Made by a program: the position numbers and the translations under genes. The notes below the pieces were generated by a model. The model ran no database searches, was not told where the DNA came from, and saw only the letters and a program-made list of their open reading frames with translations. This document shows positions 44,265-53,495 of a stretch of 64,000 nt of DNA, piece by piece (within the stretch, counting starts at the first letter, position 1; each line of letters opens with the position of its first letter). Origin of the DNA: Mycobacterium sp. GA-0227b (GTDB taxonomy: Bacteria > Actinomycetota > Actinomycetes > Mycobacteriales > Mycobacteriaceae); contig NZ_LQIK01000031.1 of NCBI RefSeq assembly GCF_001499855.1, positions 1 to 64,000 on the forward strand. The letters run 5' to 3'.

Positions 44265-47138
44265 CTAGAACAACGACATCTGTCGCGTGGTCCCGTCCCC
44301 GAACTTCTGCGGCACCGGCCGCTGCCGCACCACCACCGGCCACCAGAACCATCGTCCGAGCAGCGCGGCGATCGACGGCGTCATGAACGACCGCACAATC
44401 AACGTGTCGAACAGCAAGCCCAACGCGATCGTCGTGCCGACCTGCCCGAGCACCCGCAGATCGGCGAAGATGAATGACGCCATCGTGAAGGCGAACACCA
44501 GGCCCGCCGCCGTCACCACCGAGCCACTGCCCGCCATCGACCGGATGATGCCCGTGTTTATGCCAGCGTGGATCTCCTCCTTGAACCGCGAGACCAGTAG
44601 CAGGTTGTAGTCCGACCCCACCGCTAGCAGCAGTGTCACCGCGATCAGCAATACCACCCAATACAACTCGATGCCTAAGATGTGCTGCCACAACAAGACC
44701 GATAAGCCGAATGACGCGCCCAACGACAACGCCACGGTGCCCACGATCACGAGCGCGGCAACGAGGCTTCTCGTGATGAACATCATGATCAGCAGAATGA
44801 GCGCCATCGCCGCGATCCCCGCGATGATCAGGTCGTATTTCGCCATATCGGCGATGTCCTTGAAGGTGGACGCCGTTCCGCCGATGTAGATCTTCGACCC
44901 CGCCAACGGCGTTCCCTTGACCGCCTCCATCGCCGAATGCCTAATCGCATCGATATGCGAAATCCCTTCGGGCGTCGCCGGATCGACGTCGTGCGTGACG
45001 ATCATCCGCGCCGCCTTGCCGTCCGGCGACATGAACAACTTCATCCCACGGACGAACTCCGGGTTGCTGAACGCCTCCGGCGGCAGGTAGAACGTATCGT
45101 CGGTGTCCGACGCGTCGTACGCCGCACCCAGCTGAGTTGCATTCTCCAGCGCCGCCGCGGTCTGATCGTAAAGACCCGCCGTGGTGGAGTGATTGGTCAT
45201 CGTCAGATCGCGGTTGGTCTCCTGCGATTCGATCTGCGGCGGGATCAGCGCAAGCAGCTTCGGCTGCAGCTCATCAAGTTTGGCGATGCTGCCCGACACG
45301 TTCGCCAACTGATCGGTCAGCTCGTTGATGCCGTCGAGCGCGTCGAACAGCGAGCGCATCGCCCAGCAGATCGGGATGTTGTAACAGTGTGGCTCCCAAT
45401 AGAAATAATTACGTATCGGCCGGAAGAAGTCGTCGAAGGTGGCGATCTTGTCGCGCAGATCCTGCGCCGTGGCGACCGTCTGCGCAAACGCCTCGCTCTG
45501 CTCGTGCGTGATGGCGCTGGACTGCTGCTGCAGCGCGTGCTGCTGGCGCAGGATGTTGATCGAGTCGTTGATGACTGCCACCTGCCGGATCATGTCGTCG
45601 GCACGGGCCTGCTGGAACGGCAGGTTGTTGATCTGCGCTGCGCTCTGCGCGCTGATCTGGAACGGGATCGACGTGTGATCCAGCGGCGTGCCCAAGGGCC
45701 GCGTGATCGACTGCACCTGCGCGACGCCATCAGTATGAAATACCGCCTTGGCAACCCGTTCCAACAGGATCATGTCGGTGGGATTGCGCAGATCGTGGTC
45801 GCTTTCGATCATCAGCAGTTCGGGATTCAATCGCGCCCTTGTGAAGTGGCGCTCCGCGGCGTCGTAACCCATATTGGACGGGGCACTGGCAGGCATATAC
45901 CGGCTGTCGTCGTAACTCACCTTGTAGCCCATCAGCGACAGAAGTCCTACAAATGCGATCACCAGTGTGGCGACCAGGATCGGGGCGGGCCACCGGACAA
46001 TCGCCGTGCCGATCCGCCGCCATCCCCGCTTGGCGGTTTTGCGTTTGGGCTCCAGCAGACCGAACCGGCTGCCCACCACGAGTACCGCGGGTGCCAGCGT
46101 CAACGACGCGGCCAGTGCGACGAGAACACCGATCGCGGACGGGATTCCGAGGCTCTGGAAGTATGGCAGCCGGGTGAAGTGAAGGCAGGCCACGGCGCCG
46201 GCGATGGTCAAACCCGACCCGAGGATCACGTGCGCCGTTCCCCGGTACATGTCGTAGAAGGCGGCCTCGCGGTCCATGCCTTCGTTGCGTCGCTCGTGGT
46301 AGCGGCCGAGCAGGAATATGACGTAGTCGGTGCCGGCAGCGATGACCAGCAGTGTCAAGATGTTGGTCGAATAGGTTGACAGGCCAATGACTCCGGAGTT
46401 GGCAAGGAACGAAACGATGCCTCGTGCCGCCGCCATCTCGATCAGCACCGTGATGAGCGCGATGATCATCGTGACCGGTGAGCGGTAGACGATCAGCAGC
46501 ATCACCGCGATCACCACGACGGTCAACACGGTGACCAACACGGTGCCTTCGCTACCAACCTCGAACTGATCGGCGACCTGGGCTGCCGCGCCGGTGACGT
46601 AGGCCTGGATGCCCGGTGGTGCAGGAGTTTTGGCGATGATGTCACGCAGCGCGTCGACGGATTCCAACGACAGCGCCTCGCCCTGGTTGCCCATGAGAAA
46701 CACCTGGACGTAGGCGGCCTTGCCGTCAGCGCTCTGCGATCCGGCGGCGGTGAGCGGATCGCCCCAGAAGTCCTGCACGTGCTGGACGTGCCTGGTGTCC
46801 TCGTTGAACCGTTTGACCAGTTCGTCGTAATAGGCGTGGGCCTCGGCGCCGAGAGGCTGGTCACCCTCGAGCACCACCATCGCCGCGCTGTCGGTGTCGA
46901 ACTCATGAAACACCTCACCGATGCGCTGAAACGCTTGCAGCGACGGCGAATCGGGGGAGCTCAGCGCCACATTGTGTTCTTCGCCGACCTCTTCGAGCGG
47001 CGGCACGAACACGTTCGTCAGAGCGGCGACGGCCAGCCAGAACAACACAATCGGCACGCATAGCCTGCGGATCCACTTGGCGACGCGATCGGTCGACGTC
47101 AGGCGTTCGGCCTCCTCCGTGCCCGTCTGGGTCCTCAT
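44265..47138 (-). CDS. mmpL: MmpL-family RND transporter
   Basis: A 957-residue RND-superfamily lipid/siderophore exporter. Features: a helix near residue 30, a large periplasmic loop, a five-helix block with the GTDYVIFLLGRYHERR motif, a cytoplasmic segment, a second large loop with two Cys (PHCYNIPICW), then a second block ending GSDYNLLLVSRFKEE. GTDY and GSDY carry the proton-relay residues of MmpL proteins. Sequence style is nearest the MmpL4/MmpL5 group. It overlaps mmpS by ATGA and lies downstream of a tetR gene, as expected for a regulated exporter. Substrate unknown. Confidence 0.92.
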   Translation of the reverse strand: MRTQTGTEEAERLTSTDRVAKWIRRLCVPIVLFWLAVAALTNVFVPPLEEVGEEHNVALSSPDSPSLQAFQRIGEVFHEFDTDSAAMVVLEGDQPLGAEAHAYYDELVKRFNEDTRHVQHVQDFWGDPLTAAGSQSADGKAAYVQVFLMGNQGEALSLESVDALRDIIAKTPAPPGIQAYVTGAAAQVADQFEVGSEGTVLVTVLTVVVIAVMLLIVYRSPVTMIIALITVLIEMAAARGIVSFLANSGVIGLSTYSTNILTLLVIAAGTDYVIFLLGRYHERRNEGMDREAAFYDMYRGTAHVILGSGLTIAGAVACLHFTRLPYFQSLGIPSAIGVLVALAASLTLAPAVLVVGSRFGLLEPKRKTAKRGWRRIGTAIVRWPAPILVATLVIAFVGLLSLMGYKVSYDDSRYMPASAPSNMGYDAAERHFTRARLNPELLMIESDHDLRNPTDMILLERVAKAVFHTDGVAQVQSITRPLGTPLDHTSIPFQISAQSAAQINNLPFQQARADDMIRQVAVINDSINILRQQHALQQQSSAITHEQSEAFAQTVATAQDLRDKIATFDDFFRPIRNYFYWEPHCYNIPICWAMRSLFDALDGINELTDQLANVSGSIAKLDELQPKLLALIPPQIESQETNRDLTMTNHSTTAGLYDQTAAALENATQLGAAYDASDTDDTFYLPPEAFSNPEFVRGMKLFMSPDGKAARMIVTHDVDPATPEGISHIDAIRHSAMEAVKGTPLAGSKIYIGGTASTFKDIADMAKYDLIIAGIAAMALILLIMMFITRSLVAALVIVGTVALSLGASFGLSVLLWQHILGIELYWVVLLIAVTLLLAVGSDYNLLLVSRFKEEIHAGINTGIIRSMAGSGSVVTAAGLVFAFTMASFIFADLRVLGQVGTTIALGLLFDTLIVRSFMTPSIAALLGRWFWWPVVVRQRPVPQKFGDGTTRQMSLF

Positions 47139-47581
47139 CCTGACTTGTCCAAGCAGTAGGTGTATGCGTTCACCGCGTTGACCGTTCTCTCGTCCTTGAC
47201 GACGTCGTCGATCCTGATCCGGCAGCCGATGGAGTCGCTGTCGCCCTGTGCGGAGACATTGACGAAGACGGCCGGTTGAGTGGTGGTCGCGTCGTAGACC
47301 CAGGGAAGAGCCGCGTCGTCGACCCGCTGTGGTTGGGCGTCGATGTCGGTGTACGTGATGGTCGCGACCGTGCCCGGGGGACCGAACACCTCCATGACGA
47401 CATGCTTCGGGTTGAATGGGACGATCTCGTTCGCGGCGTTATCCGGCGTCGACGTGACGTCCTGCGAGCCGAAGATGCCGTTCAGCCGGTAGACCGCGAA
47501 TCCCGCCACCGCGACGACCATCACCGCCACCAGAAGCATCCAATGCCGCATCAATCGGCTTCCGATCGAAACCCGCTGCAT
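47135..47581 (-). CDS. mmpS: MmpS accessory protein
   Basis: A 148-residue membrane-anchored partner of MmpL. It has one N-terminal transmembrane helix (WMLLVAVMVVAVAGFAVYRL) and a soluble periplasmic domain with the MmpS pattern VVMEVFGPPGTVATITYTDID, a DAALPW segment and two cysteines. It starts at the ATG at 47581; a longer reading from 47647 would add residues unlike MmpS. Translationally coupled to mmpL. Confidence 0.9.
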   Translation of the reverse strand: MQRVSIGSRLMRHWMLLVAVMVVAVAGFAVYRLNGIFGSQDVTSTPDNAANEIVPFNPKHVVMEVFGPPGTVATITYTDIDAQPQRVDDAALPWVYDATTTQPAVFVNVSAQGDSDSIGCRIRIDDVVKDERTVNAVNAYTYCLDKSG

Positions 47582-47655
47582 CCGCGGCCCTTTCGACGAG
47601 CAGTCACACGTTGACGGACGGCGTGACACCCTCTCAGCGGGTATCAACGAACTTG

Positions 47656-47675
47656 ACGGTACGGTACGGGACCGT
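47656..47675. promoter_or_regulatory. Candidate TetR operator upstream of mmpS
   Basis: ACGGTACGGTACGGGACCGT is an imperfect palindrome (16 of 20 positions match the reverse complement) lying between the tetR stop and the mmpS start. It is a good candidate site for the TetR protein encoded just upstream to repress mmpS-mmpL. Confidence 0.55.
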
Positions 47676-47717
47676 TTCCTGACAAGCCGTACGTGGTTCG
47701 TTCACTGGATAGACAGG

Positions 47718-48311
47718 TCAGTCGTTGTGGCGGGTGAGGCTGGGGATGAGCACGTTGTCGACGAAGTCCTGAATCGTGCGGCGCGTTGGCGCCCGGCCGG
47801 TGAGGACGGAGCGGTAGATGAGGTAACCGGGCAGCACGTCCCAGAGGTCTTCGGTGATGGCGGAGGCGTCGATCTCACCGCGGTCGACGGCACGGGCAAG
47901 GACGCGAGATATCAGCGCCTTGCGCTGGCTGAGGAACTGCTCGTGGAGCATGGCGGCGAGGGTGTCGCTGCGGGAGATCTCCATGAGCACCGCGCGAATG
48001 GTGCTGGCATGCGTGCTGACGTGAGCGCTGATCTGCTGCGCGAGTCGTAACAGGTCGCCGCGCAGCGTGCCGGTGTCGGGGTCGACCGCGACATGTCGGG
48101 TGCCCTCGACGAATGCGGCCAGCACGAGTTCGGCCTTCGTCGGCCAGCGTCGGTAGAGGGTGGCCTTGCTGGCGCGCGCGGCCGTGGCCACCGCGTCGAG
48201 GCTCAACCGGTCGTAACCGTGTTCCTGCAGGAGTTCCAGCGTCACGCCGAGCAGTTCAGCTTCCCGCGGCGACCACGGGGACTCCGTGCCGCCAGCGGAA
48301 CTCCGAATCAC
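47718..48311 (-). CDS. TetR-family regulator of mmpS-mmpL
   Basis: A 197-residue TetR regulator: HTH at about residues 34-63 (LSLDAVATAARASKATLYRRWPTKAELVLAAF), helical ligand domain with GRAPTRRTIQDFVDNVLIP at the end, close to the AcrR subgroup C-terminal pattern. GTG 48311 with GGAGGG four bases upstream is preferred over an in-frame TTG at 48326. Gene order tetR-mmpS-mmpL on one strand with a dyad between suggests direct control of the exporter. Confidence 0.83.
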   Translation of the reverse strand: MIRSSAGGTESPWSPREAELLGVTLELLQEHGYDRLSLDAVATAARASKATLYRRWPTKAELVLAAFVEGTRHVAVDPDTGTLRGDLLRLAQQISAHVSTHASTIRAVLMEISRSDTLAAMLHEQFLSQRKALISRVLARAVDRGEIDASAITEDLWDVLPGYLIYRSVLTGRAPTRRTIQDFVDNVLIPSLTRHND

Positions 48312-48676
48312 GCGACCCTCCGTCAACTCCCCAGCCGGCTTCAGTCATCTTCGCGAAGCGCGTTACACAGAGTGTCACAGTCACTTGGTGGCTATCGGCC
48401 ATATCGGAGTGCTCACTCGTAGCCGCTCGAATCCTGTTGCCGTCGCGGGCTGGCAGCGCGGATGCGCAGTAGGGCACTGGCCATTACGGTCCAGCCAGCG
48501 ACTAGTCGCAGCTCGCACATGCTCCGGTCAAAGACAGCTGCATACCGCAAGCGCAAAAGTCGGCCTCCCGGCGTGTACTGCATGGTGATGTGCCGCCGCG
48601 GTGATGAGGCGCTGGACGCCAAGCGGCTCTGAGCGGCGCGGGCGTGGCATGTCACTCCGTGAGTAGCGTCCGCGAT
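48312..48676. other. Intergenic stretch, nothing recognised
   Basis: About 365 bases between the divergent tetR and hypothetical genes. Open frames exist on both strands but none resembles a family or has a convincing ribosome site. It should contain the two divergent promoters. Confidence 0.4.
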
Positions 48677-49822
48677 ATGAGTAACGGACGACGAACACGC
48701 TCGGCCAAACAGGCTCGACGTGACGTGCGGCGGGCGAAGAAGCGAAACGACAAAGGTTCGGCCGACTGGACACTCAGGGACGCGATACGTCGTTCCTTGG
48801 CGGGGCACCCACTCGGCCTGCTCAGCATGGCCAGCGTGGTGATTCGCGTGGCGAAACCCGAACCGCTGCTATCGCTGAAGTCCGACCGATGCGATACGGA
48901 TTATCTGGACAGGGTTCTCGACGGCTTGATCGGTGTACGGAACCGGGAGATTACGGCGCTATTGGCCGTCGTCGCGGAACTTCTCGTCGACGATCCAGCG
49001 CAACAGCTCCGATGCCGACACGAACTGGCCGAACGAGGCGAGCATCTGCCGCAATGGATCACCGCTTTGTCGCAGGCCGACATCTACCGGGCGGTGCGCA
49101 GGATCAATGTCTTCGGCGATGTTGACGAACTCGTGGTCGGTGTTCGACTCGCTGGTGGTCACGAGCTGACGATTGCGGTCCGGATCGACAACAACATGTT
49201 CTCGAGCATTGCCGATGCAGGAGCTGTGCCTGATCCGATCGACGAGACGCTTGCGCAGTTGGCCGAATCCAGCAGCGATGTCCAGGTTCTCGATATGAAG
49301 CTGGGCGACGCACGCGTGTGGATCGAGCATGCACTCGCCAAGCCGACATTTGCACCTGAGACCGACACTTGGCCGCTCTACCGAGCACTGGTGCGGTGGA
49401 TGGTCGAACTGCTACCACAGGGCGGCGAGCACCGGCCACCGGCCATGGACTGGAAGGCGGCCGAGGAGCTGTGCGGCAGGTTCTTCGCGACTGGTTCCGC
49501 GGCGCCGTTCACCGACGCCGGTCATCGGGAGCTGCTGCTGGAGCTTATCGAGACGGGGACGGGTGATCCGTTGCGGTGGAGCGCGGCGCGCGTCGAACAC
49601 GCGATCGGAGGCACGCCCTACCTCGAGGAGCACATTCCGCTGGAGGTGATGCTGGACACGCCCGACCTGCTACGCGCGTTCATCCCATTCGCACACGCGC
49701 AGAGCGGCATTCGAGACGAACTGACGTCAGGAACAATCGCCATAGTCGACGCGCTGAGGTCGAGCTACAGGCGGGAGGTACTCAGACAAGCCAAGTACTG
49801 GTATCTCGACGATGCGGTCTAG
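48677..49822 (+). CDS. Conserved hypothetical protein
   Basis: A 381-residue soluble protein beginning with a strongly basic stretch (MSNGRRTRSAKQARRDVRRAKKR). The rest is mixed alpha/beta and acidic, with blocks such as VDELVVGVRLAGGHELTIAVRIDNNMFSSIADAG and WIEHALAKPTFAPETDTWPLYRALVRWMVELLP. I do not recognise a domain. The ATG at 48677 is used; an in-frame start 33 bases upstream is possible. It precedes the vapBC locus. Confidence 0.6.
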   Translation: MSNGRRTRSAKQARRDVRRAKKRNDKGSADWTLRDAIRRSLAGHPLGLLSMASVVIRVAKPEPLLSLKSDRCDTDYLDRVLDGLIGVRNREITALLAVVAELLVDDPAQQLRCRHELAERGEHLPQWITALSQADIYRAVRRINVFGDVDELVVGVRLAGGHELTIAVRIDNNMFSSIADAGAVPDPIDETLAQLAESSSDVQVLDMKLGDARVWIEHALAKPTFAPETDTWPLYRALVRWMVELLPQGGEHRPPAMDWKAAEELCGRFFATGSAAPFTDAGHRELLLELIETGTGDPLRWSAARVEHAIGGTPYLEEHIPLEVMLDTPDLLRAFIPFAHAQSGIRDELTSGTIAIVDALRSSYRREVLRQAKYWYLDDAV

Positions 49823-49859
49823 CGGTGGAGACCCTCGAGTCCCCGACACACTTGCATTG

Positions 49860-49878
49860 TGGCGCCATAATGGCGCCA
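49860..49878. promoter_or_regulatory. VapB operator and leaderless promoter
   Basis: TGGCGCCAT-A-ATGGCGCCA is a perfect palindrome whose last base is the A of the vapB ATG. It contains CATAAT (49866-49871), a plausible -10 box seven bases before that A, so the transcript would be leaderless and the operator covers the promoter, the usual autoregulation of vapBC loci. Confidence 0.75.
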
Positions 49879-50108
49879 TGCCCAGTGTGCAGATCAAAGA
49901 TCTTCCGGACGACACTCATCGCGTGTTGCTTGAGCGTGCTGCGCGCGCACATCAGTCCCTGCAGGAATATCTTCGGAGCCGCTTGATCGCCGATGCGAAT
50001 CAGCCGACGTTGGAGGAGGCATTCGACCGTCTCGCGACACGACGCGGAGGCAAGGTGTCGTTCGTAGATGCTGTGAGTCACCTTCGGGCAGAACGTAATC
50101 GTCGTTGA
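49878..50108 (+). CDS. vapB: VapB-type ribbon-helix-helix antitoxin
   Basis: A 76-residue FitA/VapB-like antitoxin. The N-terminus PSVQIKDLPDDTHRVLLERAARAHQSLQEYLRSRLI is a ribbon-helix-helix DNA-binding domain; the C-terminal TLEEAFDRLATRRGGKVSFVDAVSHLRAER is the toxin-binding tail. It abuts its operator. The partner toxin frame begins within its last codons but appears decayed, so this antitoxin may now act only as a DNA-binding protein. Confidence 0.82.
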   Translation: MPSVQIKDLPDDTHRVLLERAARAHQSLQEYLRSRLIADANQPTLEEAFDRLATRRGGKVSFVDAVSHLRAERNRR

Positions 50109-50504
50109 CGCCAGCGTTCTGGCCGTCGCGCTCGGCGATGGCGGGGCCGATGGGAGCATGCCCGCGTCCCGTCTGACCGGCGAAGCATTGGCCGCGCCGG
50201 AATTCGTCGACCTTGAAACCGTGTCGATGTGTCGCCGGCACTTCGCAACGAAGCTGATGACAGCTCGGGTAGCTGCCCTTGCCGTTACGGACCTCGAGAA
50301 CGTACCGTTGCAGCGATCGCCCCATCGGCCGCTGCTCAAAATGAATTTGGGAGCTGCGCAACGGTGTGCTGCGTACGACATCGCTTACGTCGCGCTTGCC
50401 GAAGCTCTCGATGTTGTTTCGGTGACGGCCGATGCCCGCCTGGCGCGCGTCCCGGCAGCAGATGCGAAATCGAGGCGATCTCGGGGCACGATTCCGCGCG
50501 ATGA
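50095..50504 (+). pseudogene. vapC: Decayed vapC PIN-domain toxin
   Basis: The frame beginning at 50095 reads VIVVDASVLAVALGDGG, then EFVDLETVS, AAYDIAYVALAEALDVV and VTADARLARVP, a PIN-domain ribonuclease with all acidic positions (Asp near the start, Glu, Asp, Asp) present. However the expected start codon is GTA, and no ATG, GTG or TTG lies upstream before an in-frame TGA. Near 50455 the frame breaks: homologous C-terminal sequence RCEIEAISGHDSAR-stop continues in another frame. An ATG at 50158 would skip the first catalytic Asp. Most likely inactive. Confidence 0.75.
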
Positions 50505-50572
50505 AGTTGCACCGAATCGGGTCGGTACAGCGATTATGCGTGCAATGATTTTCACGAGCGAAGGAGCGCCAG

Positions 50573-51724
50573 ATGGGCTTCGAGCGAATCGACGACCTGC
50601 TGAACGGTGTGACCGCCGATGGGTCGCTACATGGCATCGCCGCGACGGTGGTCGGACGCGACGGCGTCCTCTACCAGGGTGCGGCCGGAGATGCGAAGCC
50701 CGACACGATGTTCCGCAACGCGTCCATGACGAAGGCCGTCGCGACCACCGCCGCGCTGCAGCTCGTCGAGCAGGGCCTCGTCCGGCTCGACGCGACCGTC
50801 GCGTCGATCGTGCCCGAGTTCGGCGAGCTCCAGGTGCTTGATGGCTTCGAAGGTAACGAGCCCGTACTGCGCCCGCCCAAGTCACAGGCGACTGTCCGCC
50901 AGCTGATGACCCACACGGCCGGCTGCGGCTACCACTTCCTCAACGAGAAGCTCTTCAAGTACTGCACTGATTACGGCTTCCCGCACGTGCTCACCGGGAT
51001 CAAGCAGAGCATCAGCGCGCCGCTTGTGCAGGATCCCGGCACGGTCTGGGAGTACGGCGTCAGCACCGACTGGGTCGGCATGGTCGTCGAGGCCGTGAGC
51101 GGCCAGACGCTGGGCGACTACCTCGCCCAGCACGTGTACGGCCCGCTCGGTATGACCGACTCGACTTTCGCCCCGAGCGACGAGCAACGCGAGCGGTTGC
51201 TGCCGACCCTCTCCCGAGCACCGGACGGCAGCCTGGCGCCGACCACGATCGACCTTGACGTCGAGCAGGAGTGGGATGCAGGCGGCCACGGGTCCTACGG
51301 GACGATCGCCGACTACGGCCGCTTCGTGCGCGCCTGGCTCAACGGCGGCGAGCTCGACGGCGTGCGCATCCTCAAAGCGGAGACGGTGGAGCTCGCGTTG
51401 CGCGACCACCTCAACGGGGTGCCACTGCCGAAGAAGCTGGAGCCGACCGTCCCCGAGTTGGCTAACCCGGTCGAGCTGCTCGACGTGCCACAGGGCTGGG
51501 GCCTCGGGTTCCACGTGTACCTCGTCGACCTGCCCGGCATGCGCAGTGCCGGGTCGGCCGACTGGTCGGGGCTGTTCAACAGCTACTACTGGATCGACCG
51601 CACGGCGGGGATCGGGGCCGTGATCGCGACGCAGCTGCTGCCGTTCTTCGACGGCAAGATGGTCGAGACGATCCTCGGCTTCGAAGCCATGGTCTACGCG
51701 GAGCTCGGTGCGGCGGTCTCCTGA
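50573..51724 (+). CDS. Class C beta-lactamase-fold serine hydrolase (EstB/LACTB-like)
   Basis: A 383-residue serine hydrolase of the beta-lactamase/PBP superfamily. The nucleophile motif is S51-M-T-K54, the Tyr motif is in VWEYGVSTDWVGMVVEAVSG, and GGHGSYGTIADYGRF is the typical third block. No signal peptide, so cytoplasmic; such proteins are usually esterases or peptidases rather than antibiotic-resistance enzymes. The ATG has GAAGGAG upstream. It is followed convergently by prfC. Confidence 0.85.
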   Translation: MGFERIDDLLNGVTADGSLHGIAATVVGRDGVLYQGAAGDAKPDTMFRNASMTKAVATTAALQLVEQGLVRLDATVASIVPEFGELQVLDGFEGNEPVLRPPKSQATVRQLMTHTAGCGYHFLNEKLFKYCTDYGFPHVLTGIKQSISAPLVQDPGTVWEYGVSTDWVGMVVEAVSGQTLGDYLAQHVYGPLGMTDSTFAPSDEQRERLLPTLSRAPDGSLAPTTIDLDVEQEWDAGGHGSYGTIADYGRFVRAWLNGGELDGVRILKAETVELALRDHLNGVPLPKKLEPTVPELANPVELLDVPQGWGLGFHVYLVDLPGMRSAGSADWSGLFNSYYWIDRTAGIGAVIATQLLPFFDGKMVETILGFEAMVYAELGAAVS

Positions 51725-51740
51725 GCGGTGACGGCAACCC

Positions 51741-53360
51741 TTACGCCGCGACCAACGACCCGAGCTTGACTTCAGGGTTGTCGCGTTGGAAGCCTTCCAG
51801 CCGCCATGGGGTGGAGAACAGCACGAGCATGACACCGTCGCTGCGGGTCAGCACTTCCGCCGACACCTGCTTGTCCATGAAATCGGCGTCGGCGGGTTCG
51901 ACGATCCGAGCGACCTGATACGGCAACGACTCCAGCGCGATCGGGGTGCTGAACTCGGTGGCCATGCGGTGGACGGCCACCTCGAACTGCATCGGGCCGA
52001 CCGCGGCGAGCACGGGTGCCTGGTCGCCGCGACGGTCCGAGCGAAGCACCTGAACGACGCCTTCCTGTTCGAGCTGCTCGATGCCGCGGCGGAACTGCTT
52101 GTGCTTACTGGGGTCGGTGCCGCGGGCCACCGCGAAATGCTCGGGGGAGAAGCTCGGTATCGGCGGATACTGCACGGGGACATCGCGATACAGCGTGTCG
52201 CCAGGGCGCAGCGCGGCGGCGTTGGCCAGCCCGATGACATCACCGGGCCACGCGGTGTCCAGGGTGGCGCGTTGCTGGCCGAACACCGATTGCGCGTACT
52301 TGGTGACAAACGGCTTGCCAGTAGCGGCGTGGGTAAGGACTTCCCCGCGCTCGAAGGAGCCCGAGACCACCCGCGCGTAGGCGATGCGATCGCGGTGCGC
52401 GGAGTCCATGCCCGCCTGGACCTTGAAAACGAACGCGCTGAACGGTGATTCGGCATCGCGTCTGGCTCCGCCGACGTCGAGTGCTCCGCTCGGTGGCGGG
52501 GCCAGCTCGACGAGCACATCGAGGAGTTGATTCACACCGAAGTTCAACGCCGCCGAGGTGAACAGCACCGGAGTGGTTGCGCCGCTGAGGAACTGCGCAC
52601 CGTCGTAGTCGGAGCCATCGGCGGAGAGCAGTTCGCTCTCTTCGACGGCGTGCTCCCAGTCGGCACCGGCAGCGCTGTGCGCGTTTTCCGCCGCGATGTG
52701 TTCTTCGGGAGCCGCGGTGGCCCCGCCTGCGGTGCGGGTGAACCGGATGAAGTTTCCCGTCCGCCGGTCGAGCACGCCTTTGAAGTCTCCGGCGATGCCG
52801 ACCGGCCACGTCAATGGAGTGGGGCGCAGCCCGATTCGAGCCTGAATCTCGTCCATCAGTTCCAGCGCGTGGCGGCCGGGACGGTCCCACTTGTTGATCA
52901 CCGTGATGATCGGGATCCGACGGTGCTTGCATACTTGAAACAGTTTCAACGTCTGCGGCTCAAGGCCTTTGGCGGCATCGATGAGCATCACCGCGGAGTC
53001 GACGGCCGTCAGCACCCGGTAGGTGTCCTCGGAGAAGTCGGCGTGGCCGGGGGTGTCGAGCAGGTTGATGACGCAAGTGCGGTACGGGAACTGCAGAACC
53101 GTCGACGTGATCGAGATGCCCCGGGCCCTCTCCATCTCCATCCAGTCGGACACCGTCGCGCGACGGCCCGCCTTGCCGTGCACGGCGCCGGCCTCAGTGA
53201 TGACCCGGGCGTGCAGCGCCAGCGCCTCGGTCAACGTGGACTTGCCGGCGTCGGGGTGGCTGATGACGGCGAAGGTTCTGCGGCGGTCCGCCTCGGCGGA
53301 GATACGGCCAGGTGGCGAGGGGTGGGCGGCCGGGGCAGTAGCCAGGGCATTATTGGTCAT
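51741..53360 (-). CDS. prfC: Peptide chain release factor 3
   Basis: GTPase RF3 (539 residues) that recycles RF1/RF2 from the ribosome. P-loop SHPDAGKST, switch II DTPGHADFSEDTYR, and NKWDR guanine-specificity motif are intact; EF-G-like domains II and III follow (AYARVVSGSFERGE, VGPMQFEVAVHRM). The ATG at about 53360 gives the family N-terminus; an upstream ATG adds 24 unrelated residues. A decayed fragment of a second copy lies at 44.1 kb. Confidence 0.93.
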   Translation of the reverse strand: MTNNALATAPAAHPSPPGRISAEADRRRTFAVISHPDAGKSTLTEALALHARVITEAGAVHGKAGRRATVSDWMEMERARGISITSTVLQFPYRTCVINLLDTPGHADFSEDTYRVLTAVDSAVMLIDAAKGLEPQTLKLFQVCKHRRIPIITVINKWDRPGRHALELMDEIQARIGLRPTPLTWPVGIAGDFKGVLDRRTGNFIRFTRTAGGATAAPEEHIAAENAHSAAGADWEHAVEESELLSADGSDYDGAQFLSGATTPVLFTSAALNFGVNQLLDVLVELAPPPSGALDVGGARRDAESPFSAFVFKVQAGMDSAHRDRIAYARVVSGSFERGEVLTHAATGKPFVTKYAQSVFGQQRATLDTAWPGDVIGLANAAALRPGDTLYRDVPVQYPPIPSFSPEHFAVARGTDPSKHKQFRRGIEQLEQEGVVQVLRSDRRGDQAPVLAAVGPMQFEVAVHRMATEFSTPIALESLPYQVARIVEPADADFMDKQVSAEVLTRSDGVMLVLFSTPWRLEGFQRDNPEVKLGSLVAA

Positions 53361-53495
53361 AACGTCAGCGATGGTATGGGTCCCCGGTACGAACCAGCTA
53401 ATCGAGTCGAGAAGCCGGTTGACGGTGAGCATTGCCCCGGGACGATCCCCGTGCCTTCGCCGCCGCGCCGCAGCCTAGGAGGATGGTCCGACACC

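Noticed and set aside
44937..46379. 480-codon plus-strand open frame
   Set aside because: Antisense shadow of mmpL; no start context or domain.
48413..48808. 131-codon minus-strand frame between tetR and the hypothetical gene
   Set aside because: It overlaps the start of a better-supported plus-strand gene and has no family resemblance or ribosome site.
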